Origin: Nautilus pompilius
Lineage: Eukaryota > Mollusca > Cephalopoda > Nautilida > Nautilidae
Assembly (NCBI GenBank): GCA_018389105.1
Contig: JACATO010001058.1
Location: 124,001-188,000, forward strand
DNA: 64,000 bases
Reading direction: 5' to 3'
Below are positions 24,501 to 38,700 of the stretch, piece after piece. Position numbers and translations under genes: made by a program. The notes under the pieces are model-generated. The model saw nothing but the letters and a program-made list of their open reading frames with translations, was not told the DNA's origin and did no database searches. Every line of letters starts with the position of its first letter. Position 1 is the first letter of the stretch.

Positions 24501-27500
24501 TGTTACTGAAGACGAGTGACATTTGACCCCCCTGGGGATAGGTCAGTACTGGTTAGACATCTCCACACCCTGCTTCACTTCCCGCCTCCCTGTAAGCCAA
24601 GCCCTTAGTTATGGTTGATGATTACTAGGCCATGGGTACTAATTTTATATATTTTTTTTGTTTATTGTAAGATAGCTTGCATAGGCATTTTGGATTAACA
24701 TATTTTGTTGTTTTTTTAAATATATATATATATTTTTTTTTTTTTTTCAGGAAATTTCCTTGGGCATTCTTGGAAACCTGGCCTGTAATAAGGAAATTAG
24801 TGCAGAAATGTCTTCCAACAGTAAATTTGTGTGAGTATTTCTTCAGCGCTCTGTCTCCGCATAAGTTGAATGTAGCTTTGTACACTAGTGGTGAACTACG
24901 TACATTCCGGGATGCACAACATAGCCCAACCTTACAAACCTCGAACGGTCACATCTGATTTATTAAACGACATCCAGCCTATGACTTCAGCTGACATACA
25001 GCAGTCTGGACGGCTGTTGCGTTACTGCCCTGATATTTCAAGAAACGAAGAAAGTAGGCTGCCAGTTCAAGACTATGTTACCATTGTTCCACTTTCATTT
25101 TAAGTCATTTGAGACATCTGATTGGAGATTTGATAATTTCCTGTTGAGCACAAGATAAGCAGAAGAGTCAGCAGGAAATGTGCAATGAAAAAGACTGCTA
25201 CTTTTTCAAAGTATCGATTCAAGAAGAAGTAAGTTTGTGGTAGATTTTCTCTGCGAAATGGTATGCATTGCATTTTGCCATAATTAGTAAATTCCTATTA
25301 CAGTGAACTCTCTCTTAACCGAAATAATGTGTTCACTTCTTTTTGGTTAATGGAAACTAAACTTTTACCAGAACGTTATGTACATTCTTTAAAGTTTTTT
25401 TGGAATTTAAGGAAAGGATTCATTGTATGACATCAATGTAATTTCAAATTTGGGATTATCGAAAACAAAATATTAAAAATATTAAACATAATATAATGCC
25501 TTAATAAATCTTTAAAAATATATTCATCCCACTACTGTGTAAAATCTAACTAGTATCTATCTTGTATATTGCTTATGTTTATGTTTAAAATAAAGTTTGA
25601 ATTTTTAATATAAAATATTTAATCATTAGCTGAGGTACCTGGCACTGCAAGGGAAACAATGGCTTTTATAAAACAAAGTTTTGTCAATTTGAAAAACAGA
25701 AATTTTATTTTTGAAACACATAATCAATAAATGAACATTGAATTGATGCTAACGATACATTTCTTAATGTTCTACAAGCTGTACACTTGAATTTAACTTT
25801 GTTCCATAAGATCCTCTTTATAGACAATATTTTTAGTTTTTCATTGGGGTGAAAAGCAAAACAGATTTTTGTTTTGGCCAACTCTTGAGCATCCAAAATA
25901 CAGTTGTTCGTGGGAAAAGGAGGGTCTATCCAAATTGATGCCAACAACTTTCAGTATCGGCCCTGTGCTTTATTGATGATCATAGCAAAACTGAGCTTTA
26001 TAGGGAACTAGGGATTCTCTTGAATTCAAAAGGACTTTTTAAAATTGCATAACGGTTATGTTTCAGCTGAGTTGTTTAGGAATCTGAAAAGTACCTGATC
26101 AACATGGGGCCAGCTTATAAGATGATGACAAACCTGTAACAAACTAAATGAATTTTTATTCTTAGTTTTTAAAGTTATATCTTGTATGATATCAAAATCT
26201 GCCATTGAAAATATGTGTTAGATAATGCGATCTGCCCTGGTTGTCATGTGTCCCACATACGCCAATCATATTATAGCATCTTCCTGTTCACAGTTGTATT
26301 GCTTCTACTCCACACAAGACATGTATATGCATCACAAGTCATGGAAAACTGTTCTGTTACCTGAAAATTGAAATTTCTGATCTGTTGACCAAAATTCAGC
26401 TTATAAAGTGAAAATAGTGAGTTCACGAAGGGCACAAGTATTTAAATATAGTCTGTTTTTTTTTAGACAAAAAAACACCACAAAGTTACTCTTGAAGCAT
26501 ACAAAAGTAAACAGATCAGAAGGCAAAGAAAAAACATGTGCCATTATATATGTTGAGTTAAGACAAGGCAGCAAACTATATGCAAATTATTGAAACAAAA
26601 TGAAAGGTTCACTCGGGCTAGAACTTGACAAAAATACCACCCATCTGATATAGGAAGGTTTAGGGAGGAACAGGTAAGAATAGAAGCCTTTCATGATGCT
26701 GGATGAGACAAGACATCTTAGGATCTCAAGTGTTCCCACAACTGAGATACACTCTAAGTCACTTGAACTAGGCAGTTATTTCCAGGATAATCCACAGAAG
26801 AGCTAGGAAAGAAAAAGCTGCATATAACCAAGAATAAATACCTTAAAATCAATCTTAGGCATTATAACAGGGAAAAGGTATCAAAAGGATCTGACATGGC
26901 TGCTGCAAGGCCAGACTGGACAGGTGTCTTAAGCTATTCAACAAGCGATAATAAACTACAGTGATTAATTTTAGTGGTGATTATCCATGTAACGTTTCCA
27001 TTCTTCAAAAGAATATTGAAATTGAACTTTAGAGGATTGGCATATCTGGGCAGTTGAGTCAAAACACAGACTGTTTGGGATCAAGTAAAGGGTTAAAATT
27101 AATGGTGCCATGGACAAGGATATCTCATACATAATGGAATTTCATCCTACAGTAGTTTATTGGTTATGGATTCATATATCCAGAGGAAAATGACCTGAAG
27201 CACTCTGAAAACTATGTAGGGGATACTTAGCACAAAAGGAAGTTGCTAGGGACAGTAAAAACTATGGAGTGGCTGTGCAGAGCCCTGATTTTAACCCAAA
27301 TGAAGAAATATAGGATTCTATGAACTCAAAATTAGATAAACTTAAGATTAAATGAAAGGAAACATTGGATGGAACTGAAAAACAGTTTTGAACAGCCTAG
27401 GCTGCTTTTTAGCAAAATATTGCAGCTGTAAAGGGAACAACGAAGAGTAACGAGTAGTAATTAAATATAACTTTAGTGTGGCCAATTTACTGTTGAACAA

Positions 27501-30306
27501 ACCTTAGCGTAGATATTAATCCATCAAAATAATTTCATCAGAGTTTTGGATCTACTTGTTCTAATAATGTGTGTGTGTGATGCTGCTGGAGGCAGATTTC
27601 CCCCCCACAACTTCAGAAAACCTTTTCCCTCTATTGCAATAAGCTGGAATATTCCCACGTCTTTGAAAACCTCACAACTCTGATCAAATTCCTAATTTCA
27701 TTTTATGATGGGTAACTGAAAACTTTCCACCCCAAAACCAAAAGGGTTAAAGTTAAAACATGCTTATTAAGCATATTTTATGTGAAGGATTTTGGCAGAG
27801 TAACATTTTTACAGCAGTAATGTTGAACAATTCTGAGCCCAGTATTTAGCATGAGTCATTTTTAAAAACCTGTTGTTGTAATATTAAAAGAATTTAAAGC
27901 AGCACTTTCTTCTCCATGAAATCCTCTCTCTCACCATTATTTTACTGTATCTTTCCAAACAGGAACATGATACTGTTATTGCTGGACAGTCCTGATCCAC
28001 CAACACTTATTCAGGCAACAAGGTAAGAAAGAATTCCCGCAGTCAGAACTAATCAGGTCAGCTTTTAAACTTCAGTGTTATTTTTTTCTTTTTTAGTTGT
28101 TTTAATATGATGATAAAAAGGTGGAAAGTCTTTGCATATTTTACGTTGTGACAGTCTAGATGTCAGCCCTTCCACTTAGAAAACTGGGAGATACAGATAA
28201 AACCAGGGAGCATTTCTTAATACATGCATGCACATGATTTGCTAATCTATTCTGTTCACCGCCTGCTATGTTGGTGTATATGTTATGTTGTCAGTCTAGT
28301 TAGGCTGGAATACAGTTGATAAATGGGTTATGTGAAACTCATAAATAGGCAGCCATATTTTCTGTTGTCAATAGTGATAATGTCATTCTTGGGAGATCTT
28401 GCAGTCAAGGGACGTAATCATTGTACTTTCATCATTATGAAAGCAGGAGATAAAATTACTCATTTAGGAGGCCTAAATTATGTCTAAAAAAAACCAGGAG
28501 TCCCCAGACAAAAGGAGTTAACATGTGACAATCTCAAAGTTTAATATGATTATGTAGGGTGTTGAGTTCCTGGGTTTTTTAATGGTACAGTCTTCCTTTC
28601 TATGTTTGTGGCTGTCTTATGATCTTTCTCCACTAGAGATGGGTGTTTTGAACTTCTATTTGCTTGTTTTAAAGGCTTGAATGTTTACAGTTGAATTATT
28701 GAGTCTGAGATGTAAAATGATGCCTCTGCAAAATTTATTCAACACTTAGCAAGATTAATTTATTTTCAAACCTAATTAATTTATAACCTGGTGACCATCA
28801 CATCAGTGCAAAGTAAATAGTCTATTGCCACTTGTTTTGTGCCATGCTTGAGCTGGAGAATTGGAAAATTCTAAGGTAAATTTCGCAAACATGTTTTTTT
28901 TTTTTTAAAAAAAAATATTACTTTTTCTTAATTGTTGACATTTAGAAAGTTTCTTTCAGAGTTCACTCCATTTTCTGGTTCCCAGAAAGTTGTGGATAGT
29001 TGCCAATAAGATGACAACACATCAGATGGAATTCTTGAAGGTGGTATGACGAAGATGGTAGAAATCCTGTATTTTCATATTTTCAGGTTGCTGTATACCT
29101 GCTTATCAAATCACGCCGCTAGGAATGCATGGATACTCAAGATCAAACAGTCGGATTTGGTTCTTGACCACATGAAGTTTATCATGGCAAGTTCTATGAA
29201 TGGTGAGCGGTTTATGATCACCTTAATACCTATCATTAAAGTCTGTTGGAGCAAAATGTTCTATTTCACCACAGTCAGTATTTTTGTGACAACAGAAAGA
29301 AAGCAAAGATGTTTGAATTCATTTTCTTTTAAATTAGCATGTTCCCATTTAGACTAGCAGTATGTGCCATGTTTTTCAATCAGTTATTCCTCATGGAGTT
29401 GGGATATCTTGTTGCCTGCTGTATTTCTATTACTGTAATTTCCATGTTATAAGACAAATGGGCTAAATTTCCCATTCTTCTTAACTTCATTCATAAATAA
29501 GACGAAGCCGGATAAGATGAGGTAGATGACCATAACTGGCCAAAGCACCACATGAAGTCTTGCAAAGCAGCAGAAAAGAATGCCATCTATGGTACTTCCA
29601 TGTTCATTAATATCAATGAGCTCCTTTGAAATTATCGGTGAATAAATCCTCTGAATTCATTGCTGAAATAAATCTTTGACACGTTTTGAATCATGGAGAG
29701 CACTTTGAAATTCCCCGCAAACATTAGAATTTAGTTATTCAACTCATAATATAATTTTTTATAACACGTGTTGATATGCGAGATGTCCGTAGTATAACAT
29801 TAATAGAATAATAAATAATAAACGGAAACAAATTCACAATTTATATTCTTTTATTACTTACTGAGCACTCTCTCACTCATTCCTCAGCTTCAGAGAAGCT
29901 TTTAATTCCTCATCTTCAGTGTCTGAATGGAAGATCACTAGCGGAAAGCTCAAGGGACAGACTAGGTGCAAAGTTTTCCTCTTCCTGTGTAGTGGTCTTC
30001 ATCTGGGCATCCTTCAAGCTGCTGAATACTCCTGCTTTGATGAAGCCATTAATAGTAGCTGTCTGGGGCACACCATCCAATGTGTGTTTGACCCACTGTG
30101 TCAGTGTTATAGGAAGCACAATGCCTACAGCCTGTATTAGTGAAACTACATTCACCTATGGACATCAACACTTCCCATATCTGTCTCAGCTTAGACTATT
30201 GACAGTGATGTCTAATAGCTGTACTAATTTTTTTCATCCCACCAGGGATGATGATACCTAAGACAGTCTTCTTTCCAGCCACTCCAGCTTTTGTTTCCTC
30301 ACTGAT

Positions 30307-30338
<32 letters not shown>

Positions 30339-33300
30339 GTAGGGTCTATAATTAACATGGATTCCTTTATCTGGAAAAATCCACCACCCAATGAAAGTAG
30401 CACTCATCCAGCCATTTTTTCATCATATCATTGTCCATCCATCCTTTTGGGTTCACCTCCACCAGGGTTACACTCACTGAATCCTTCAGCAGCATCTTTC
30501 TTTTACATATTAACTCCCTACTGTCCGCACTACACGCCAGCACCACCGTAAAATTCGATTTTTCATGTCTTTCCGTTCTGATGGTAACTGCTTCTTTTCC
30601 TATGTTGTCTATAGTTTTATTCATAGGAATATGAAATGTTAATGGTAATTCATTCTTGTTGATGACGCCAGACATTTCGATGTTATCTTCCTCTGCCTTT
30701 GTCATGACAGGTTTTTGAGAATTATCTAACTTCTCTTCAGGCAGCTTCTCTGAGATGGTCGTGTGCTGCGTGATACAGTTTTTTTTCATGCATAAAGTGG
30801 AAACACCACAGTGGGCCATCCACCAAGTTCTTCACTCCCAACTTAGCAGTGATTTGTCTCACTTGGCATGTTGTGATAGTGAACGAGCAGCCGTATTCCC
30901 TCCATTTTCCTTGACAAATTTTACAACTTCCAGTTTGAAGGCTACATAGGATTTACGTGGTGGTGTAACAGATGATATTTTTTAAATGATTAGGGGTTTT
31001 AATACTCACAATTAAGATTGAAATGGACTAAGATGGCAGTGGCTTGTTATCAACTGGATAATTAAGCATACTTTAATTAACGGTGAACACCACAGTCCTA
31101 CTGACAAGAAACCGGTGTTCACCAAATAGTTTCATATGAACCTTACAGCCAAGTTTTTGGGTTTAGTGCATTTTATTTTCTATATTGAGAAATTTTAATT
31201 TATCTGTTATAAGTTGATTCAGATTATAAGATGAAGCCTGGATTTCCAGTAAAAGAATTCTTGTCTTGTAACCTGGAAATTACAGTAATAACGATGAACT
31301 GCCATTTTGTTATCCAAAGTCATCTGGATTATCTTTTTCATTAATTTGGGAAGATTTTGCCTGAAGAACATGAAGCATAGTTCATTTTTACACAATGCAT
31401 TACCGAATCATTAAGCCATTTCGATGGAATTCCCAGTGAAAGCTTTATCAAATTATTGTAAAGTAAAATCCAGTAGTAGGATTTCATTGGAATCTTGCAA
31501 AAGTGAATTGTTCCATGATTTAGCACCATGCACCTGTGGGAAGAAAAGGAATTTCCTGAGGATGGTGCATGAGTGTGTGATCATTCAAACCTGCTGTTGA
31601 CTACTCCATTGTATTCTTAAGCAGTTTCCTAGTTAGTTAGTTAGTGTTTAAGTTTCTCTTCCTTCTAGATCTAAAAAGGACATCATTAGACATAGAATCT
31701 ATCACTAGCTAGGGTACTCTGTACTGCATAGGAAAAATGGGAGGCTGACTTGAAAAATTGAAATCTGTGGTCACTTCTGAGTTGAATGGGTACTGTGAAG
31801 ATGTAGGAACTCTGAACCTTGACAGGTGGCCCTTGTTGGCTTTTGAGGAGAGGCTCTGATATCCTTGGATCCTGCCTTTGATCCTGAGGTACCTTCATTA
31901 TAATTTGAGGCTGCTAGGCCACCTACTTTGAATGAGTGCAGTGAACTAAGTGTAATCTATAAGGCTTTTGAAAAGTGTCCTTTGGTGGCCACAAAATGGC
32001 CTTCGAGACAAATGTATGGTAGTCTAAAACTGTGCCCAGATTCTAAAGGACCTACACCCAAAACTTGGGGCCTCTAGGTGCTATGGTTTGGCAATGAAAG
32101 AGTAACGTACAAACACACCAACACTTGAAAATATATGTATTAGATATAGTGAGCATTGCTATTTCTTAATGAGTTTCACTGTAGTTGAGCTGTAGGTAAT
32201 GGTGATGGTTTGAAGCATAATGTGAGAGCAATGCTGATGTTTGGTTATCCTCTTAAACTGTTGCAGTGGAACTGTTGAAGAATGTTGGTGAACTTACACA
32301 CACAATCCTTGATGCTGATGAAGAATTCTGTGAAAGCTGGGGCACAGTTTCATTAGTGGAAGCCATGTTGGAAGCTGTTGAACAAATTGGGTAAGCACTT
32401 AGGATATGTTCCTTTTCTTTTAAGAAAAGACTTAAAATTGTTTTTCTGATTGTCAGATTTTAGCATGTAAATAAAATTCTTAAGATTAAATTATTTTTCC
32501 ACAAAAAAGATATGCAGAAGTAAAAATATTGAACTGTACCTTAGTTAATTGTCAGCATAAGTAAAATGATACAAAAAAAAGGGGAATAACCAACCATGCT
32601 TTTATTTAGCGATGGAAATAACAAAAAATTTGCAGATTTAAGGAAAAATGGAATTTCTCTGTCCATTCAGAAATTGGCTTTAGATATTTGATAATAAGGG
32701 CAAGATGCTGCCAATATCTTGACATCATCCGAGACTTACCTATTGCGATGTTAGAATTCTCTTTGCCAGGCGGATGAGACTTGACTTTGTCAAGAATGCT
32801 TCAGATGATTTTCCCCACATAAGTAACCTGTGGTCTTTAAACGGATTAAAGGTGAACCAGTTCTATTACAAGTTGAAAATAAAACTTTAAACTCCAAACA
32901 ATGGGTAAAGCGGAACAGAGCCTGATTAAAACCTTCTCCGACTGGTAAGACTGAAATCTTAAAAAGGGGAAGGGTAAATAATAATCTGTTTGGGAACAGT
33001 ATGTTTAGTCAGTGACGCTACGTTTTTGTCACTAATGGTTTGGAAGGCCATTAAATGAAGGACACTTCTTTATCAAAATAAACAAAAGAAGAAATTTTCT
33101 TGGCTCTACAGTGCAAAATAACAAAAAAAATGCTACTTCATATTAAGCCCCATGAATGTAGGTCTTACAGTCCACAGCTACACCAAGAAAGTGTTCATTG
33201 AGACTGCAGAAGGTGTTAAGGAAAGACAGTTTTCCATCATTCTAAATCTCCATAGGAAACTGACACGTTAAGTGTTAAGTCACTGTAAAACATGTTACCA

Positions 33301-35681
33301 TGATACGTTTTGTTACTGCAAACAATAATGGTATAATCAAGAGGAATATTATTGGATAATGGTACGGCATTAAAGCTGCACATCATCTGATTATTGAAAT
33401 ATGATCACGAGGCTGCAGCAACTTAACAAGAAAAGAAGTGAGATTGTGGTTATCGGTACCTAACAACGGATCTCACAGAACATCTCTGTTTATATATATA
33501 TATATTTTGAAGTATATAAAGTATTTTTAGTTTTATATCTTTTAAGTGCTATATATTTACTTTTTTCACAAGATCTACATGAAATATGAATCCATTGTTA
33601 TCTGCAAGAAGTATTTGAATGCATAATTGGTTAAAATATTTAAATGTAGCCAGTTCCAAGTCAGGGCCGACTTGGCATCTCTCAGGCAGTCCACTATGCT
33701 TCACAATGGACCTTATTACACGCTCTACAAACAGCTTGGACATTAACATTATCTCAATGGTGTGTGTTATTTACTAGTTTGGCTACATCTGTATATCAGT
33801 CCTTATTTCTGTTCTTGGGGCTCTCTTTCTGAATATCGTTCTCCACAAGGCCGGATTTCTTATGTAGAATGTGTCGAACTGTCTTGTGGTGATTAGCGTA
33901 AAGTCCAGATGCAAGTTTTGCAAGTACTGCATGAGTAAAGTTGGCAGAAAATTCAAAACATCTAAATGTAAGTAAATGAAAAACAAACAAGAATGTATAA
34001 TAGGTATAATGCATTCAGTATGCTACCACAGATATGATAGGGTTCCATACTTGTGTGTTTTGTCCCAGTTGACAGATGAAACTGTGTGGCGAGGCCTTGG
34101 AACTATTTCTTCATAAAGGGCCATTTTCCAGTTTGGACTTTAACTATGTGGGATCTTCTAGGAACTGGTTTGTTAAGTAGATGTGGCAAGGTATTTTTAT
34201 GAAAAGTCAGTCAGAAGAAAGATTTAGAGTAGGTGAAAATAATTTAGTGGAATGGAGTATTTTTTACAGTAGAATATTGCCTATTATGTCATTCACTGCT
34301 AAATTAGTTTTCAGGTAAGATGGTCACATTCTTCTACGTGATTGATGAATTCCTGAGATGAATTAATTTTTTTTTACTATTCTCTTCTGTAGCTGGGTAA
34401 GCGGAGAGTTTCTGTTATGGCAAATTTTTCATCGTATCTACCAAGTATTAGAGCTATCAGGGTATGGCTAAGATTTGGGGCATCACCTTCTGCCCCTTTA
34501 ACTATCTATATGTGCAAAATTTTTAGACCGGATATGAAGAAGATAGGAACTATAAATTCATTCTGTTTAGTTAATTTTCTTTACTAGTAAAATTATAAAT
34601 GTAGAAGTTAAAGACATCTGTTTTACTTAAAAAGAAAGAAATCTAATTATGATAATTTTAGGAGATTTAGAAACCTTGTCCAGTGAATTACATGTTACTG
34701 ATTTTAAAAAAGCTGATGCGTTATGGTTTTTCAGGTCCTATCCCAATGATGCTCTTGAAGTTTACCTCCTTAATTTTCATCTGCTGTCTACTACGATGTC
34801 TGGAACAGAAGCTCTCGGTACGTGGGTATTGTGGAAGGTTTCAGGGTGGGCTTTTGAAAGGGATGGGGAATCTGGAGAAATGTGTGTTGTCGCTTGCTCA
34901 GAAAAGTTAGCGACTAACGAGCGTGCATGGACTTAAATAGGGAGGACTGTGTGGGTTAGACGAATACGTTAATGAACATAACTGGGAAATACATATGTCG
35001 AGAATGTTAATGAATACCGAAAGCTGTCTTACACCGGTTTCAACAAGAGAGAGAGAGAGAGAACCCTGGTGAGGACGCATGGAGTCAGGGGTTGGTTATC
35101 TGCTAGAGGTCCTGAGGCACTCAGACCTTTCGATTCTGGCAGGGAAGTTCGTACCAGAACTCTTTATTTTTAGGTGTGGGAGGAAACTGACATGGTCAGC
35201 TGGTGAGGGAGAGCAGACCAAACTTTGGATCTAAGCAATGGCAATCCGGTAGGCTAACCACTGGGCCACACCACCCCACCTCTTAATATCAGCAGACTGA
35301 ACTTCAGTACTAACTGAAGGCTGCGATAAATTTATTCCATTTAGTAGATGCAAAAGGAGGTCGGGATGGATAGCCAGTGGAGTTACCTCTTTGGAAACGG
35401 GGGGACCAGGGGCTAATAAAATTGGGCCTATTAGAAACTTTGATGGTGCAATGAAGATCTGTGATAGACAAAAAAAAAAAAAAAACGAAATTCTAAATAC
35501 TTATTTTTCTGGAATTTTTACTTTAGAAGTGAAAAATATTTAACGAGGTGGGCAACCCTGAGAATCTCTAGTGGTGTGTGAGAGGGGGGTCCATTTTTGG
35601 CCCTGTATTGTTTATGATTTTATAAATTATATTGATAGTGTAGTAGGAGGTAATTTAAAAAACAAAAAAAAAAGATGGCAG

Positions 35682-35733
<52 letters not shown>

Positions 35734-38700
35734 GGAAATCTGTTGGTACTGAAGAGAATAAAAATACTTTTTCAGGTAACTTTGAATAAGTTAGTGATCG
35801 GCCAAATGAAAAATGATTTTTACGCTGAAAAAATGTGACATTGTCCAACTAAACAATAGAGAAAATTATAGCCATTATTATGTGGGTGACATTAAACTGG
35901 AAAATGTAATTTCAGAAAATGATTCTGTGGTTATTATTAACCAAAATCTCAAATGTAAATGGCAGGACATTTAATCTGAGTAATTAACCGGAGTATGAAA
36001 TGTAGACACTTTCTTTACATATGAATCCTTGATTCCATATTCTGTGCATAGTTAGAGTTTTTATTTGAGAAAGAATATTGATTTATTATGGGAGTTTAGC
36101 ATAAATTCCAGATCTTGAGTATTTGTAATATGCTGTACAGTTACAATTATTATATCTACCAAGTTTGAATTTCATACATTTACAGAGGAGATAAGGTAGA
36201 AACGTTCAAAATAATTTTGGGATTTTGAGCAGCTGGACAGGAACCACACATTTTCAGCTGTCTACAGTTACTAATACTCGTGGGGTCATAATTACAAATT
36301 AGCTAAGATTTCAGCATGGTTAGATGTTAGAAAATATTCTAACAGAATTGTTAATGGGTGGAATAAACTACTGACAACTGTACATGGTAGGGATGGTGTT
36401 GATGGATTCAAGACTGTTGATGTAGATTTCTCTCGCGGCCTAGAGTAAGTCAGGGTGGCTTGTAGTTACTAAAGTTGTTTATTTCTAGAAAATAAACCAG
36501 AATCCATTGTAACAACACCAGCGTAACCTTAAAATAATCTTTGCCGGTAAAAAGTTTTACCATCTGGAACCAAAAATTGGTAAGAACGAGAGATGATTTG
36601 AACCAAAACCAACTTTGGCGTCACAATTGGCACCGCATCTAAAAATGTCTGCGAGCAAGTTTGGGAATTTGTTAACCCGAAAGTTTCTAATTCTTTTAGT
36701 GATGTCAGCAGAAAAACTACAGAAGCCGCTGTTGCTTTACCTGAAACACATCTGTGAAGATGAAATTGTGGGCCTTGAGAGTCGAGAGTCCTGTCTGGCT
36801 GCAGTTCTTTCCATCGTCAGCATCCTCCTCAAACGGAGCACCATAAATACAGAAGAGCTGCTTAAAGGTGAGTGAAGAGCTCTCATGTGGTTTAGAATAT
36901 GTACGATTTAAAACAAGTTTGGAGACCTGTGAGAGCATAGAATAACAAAAGTACAGTGGAGGGGACATTTTTGATTGATTTATGGGAAGTGCACGACAAT
37001 ATTTAATGAAATCACAATGGATGGCAGTGCGGGGGGGGATATGTACATATGGCGAACTTTGAAAAAATAGAGAAAATTAAACCATTTTGCTATAATGAAA
37101 AAAACCAACAGTGTTCACAGGCAAAGGAAGAGATGATTTAAAACAAGTTTGATGTGCTTAACACACACTAAAGGTTTAGATGAGTCTGGCTTAGAGCTGA
37201 GCCTCTGTTTGTAAACTCCTCTCAAAGGGAGATAACTGCTAATACTAATGAAACTCCTGCAGGGCATCGCTTTACTCAGAGATGAAGAATGCAAGAAGAG
37301 TTTTGCTGTCTTGTCATTTTGCTTTGAAAGACTTTGCTGTTTGTTTGTTTTAGTTGAGCACGTCCCTCGATTCCTGATGAAGATCTTGGAGCCCCTCTAT
37401 CCGCTGGTTCACGGAGAAATTCCAATAGACACCATGAGCAGGCAAACAAGCAGGGACAGTGAGGAATGTGTTGTGCATGACACAGAAAACGCATCAGCGG
37501 GTTCTGCATCAACTGCTAATTGTGACTCCAGTCAACCAGCCGCTGATGGTGCCTCCAGCACTGCCAGTGTGGAGATGGTGGACGAAGCTCTGCTCATACT
37601 GTACCAGTCCATTCAGAACTCCCTGCTTGCTTTGGCTCTACTTTTACCTCAGGTGGGTATATATCTGTGTTGGTGGGCTTTAATGCAGAATATGAAACAC
37701 GTGCTTAGTTTAGTTGTCCCCTGGCCTGCCTGCTCAGTCAAAAGGTACGGCCGCCTGACCAGTTGGCTGCCAACAAACAAACCCGTATCATTTACTTAAT
37801 TATATGCATATGCTGCTGAAACCATCGTGTCTTTTCTTAGTGTAAGTATTCAAATGTATATTGTATGACATATATCAGAAGCTATTACTTTAGAATGGTG
37901 GATAGATGCGTTGTTTCCACGTTTTTAAACAAAATATTTTGCCACCTGTTGCATCTCAGCCTAGTTTCCGGTCCTAAGCCTGGCTAAGATGGAGGGAGGT
38001 TGGGTGCCAGGTTTACCAACTGGCTCCATAAGGTAAAAAAAAGAAAATCTGATTACAGAAACAGCCAGGTGTTCCCATTCAGACTGGTTTCTTCCATATG
38101 CACTGAATCTGGAAAGAAGAAATTGCCCATTATTTTGGGGTTTTTTCTATTTCTAACCCTTTTCAGGGTTTCAAGGTATTTAACATATGTGGACTTCGTG
38201 CCTGAATTACATTTTACTAAAAGATGCCTAGGTAATGACTTATACATGGGTGCTAGAACTGCTGAAGTTTTACTATCGATAGTACGGTTTAACATACCTG
38301 TTACCTTGTCTTTGAGACACTTCCTCCCATTCCTTTTGGCTTATTAAGTATTATTTATCTATTTTAACTAAGAAAGTCTTTTTATCTAGGTCCAACTGTT
38401 AGCACAGTCATATTTGGATCATAATATCATCAGTAACATTACTGCTTTTGAATCTGTCACTTACTGACCTTTTCCAAATTCATCAGACTTCTATTATATT
38501 ATCATGACTAATTAAATCTGGGACGTGTTAATCCGCCTCTTTCAGTTAACAGGGCATGTTTAGAAGCTCTCTTACTCAGCTGTAAGGACTGTGTTCAGTT
38601 TTATGCACTGTAAGTTACTCTAAACAGGCAAGAGAAGTTGCCTGCCCATAAAACTCAAAGCAAGTATTACCTGTGTAGTGCAACGTGACAGTAGTAAGTG

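Noticed and set aside
25300..25370. Pogo/Tigger-like terminus CAGTGAACTCTCTCTTAACC
   Set aside because: No matching inverted end or transposase could be paired with it, so no element boundaries can be given.
35571..35848. Poly-isoleucine frames
   Set aside because: Translation of an (AAT)n microsatellite inside a LINE fragment.
37248..37353. Upstream extension of SAAL1 exon J via an acceptor at 37262
   Set aside because: The open frame continues, but this acceptor is out of phase with the preceding exon; the acceptor at 37353 fits phase and family.
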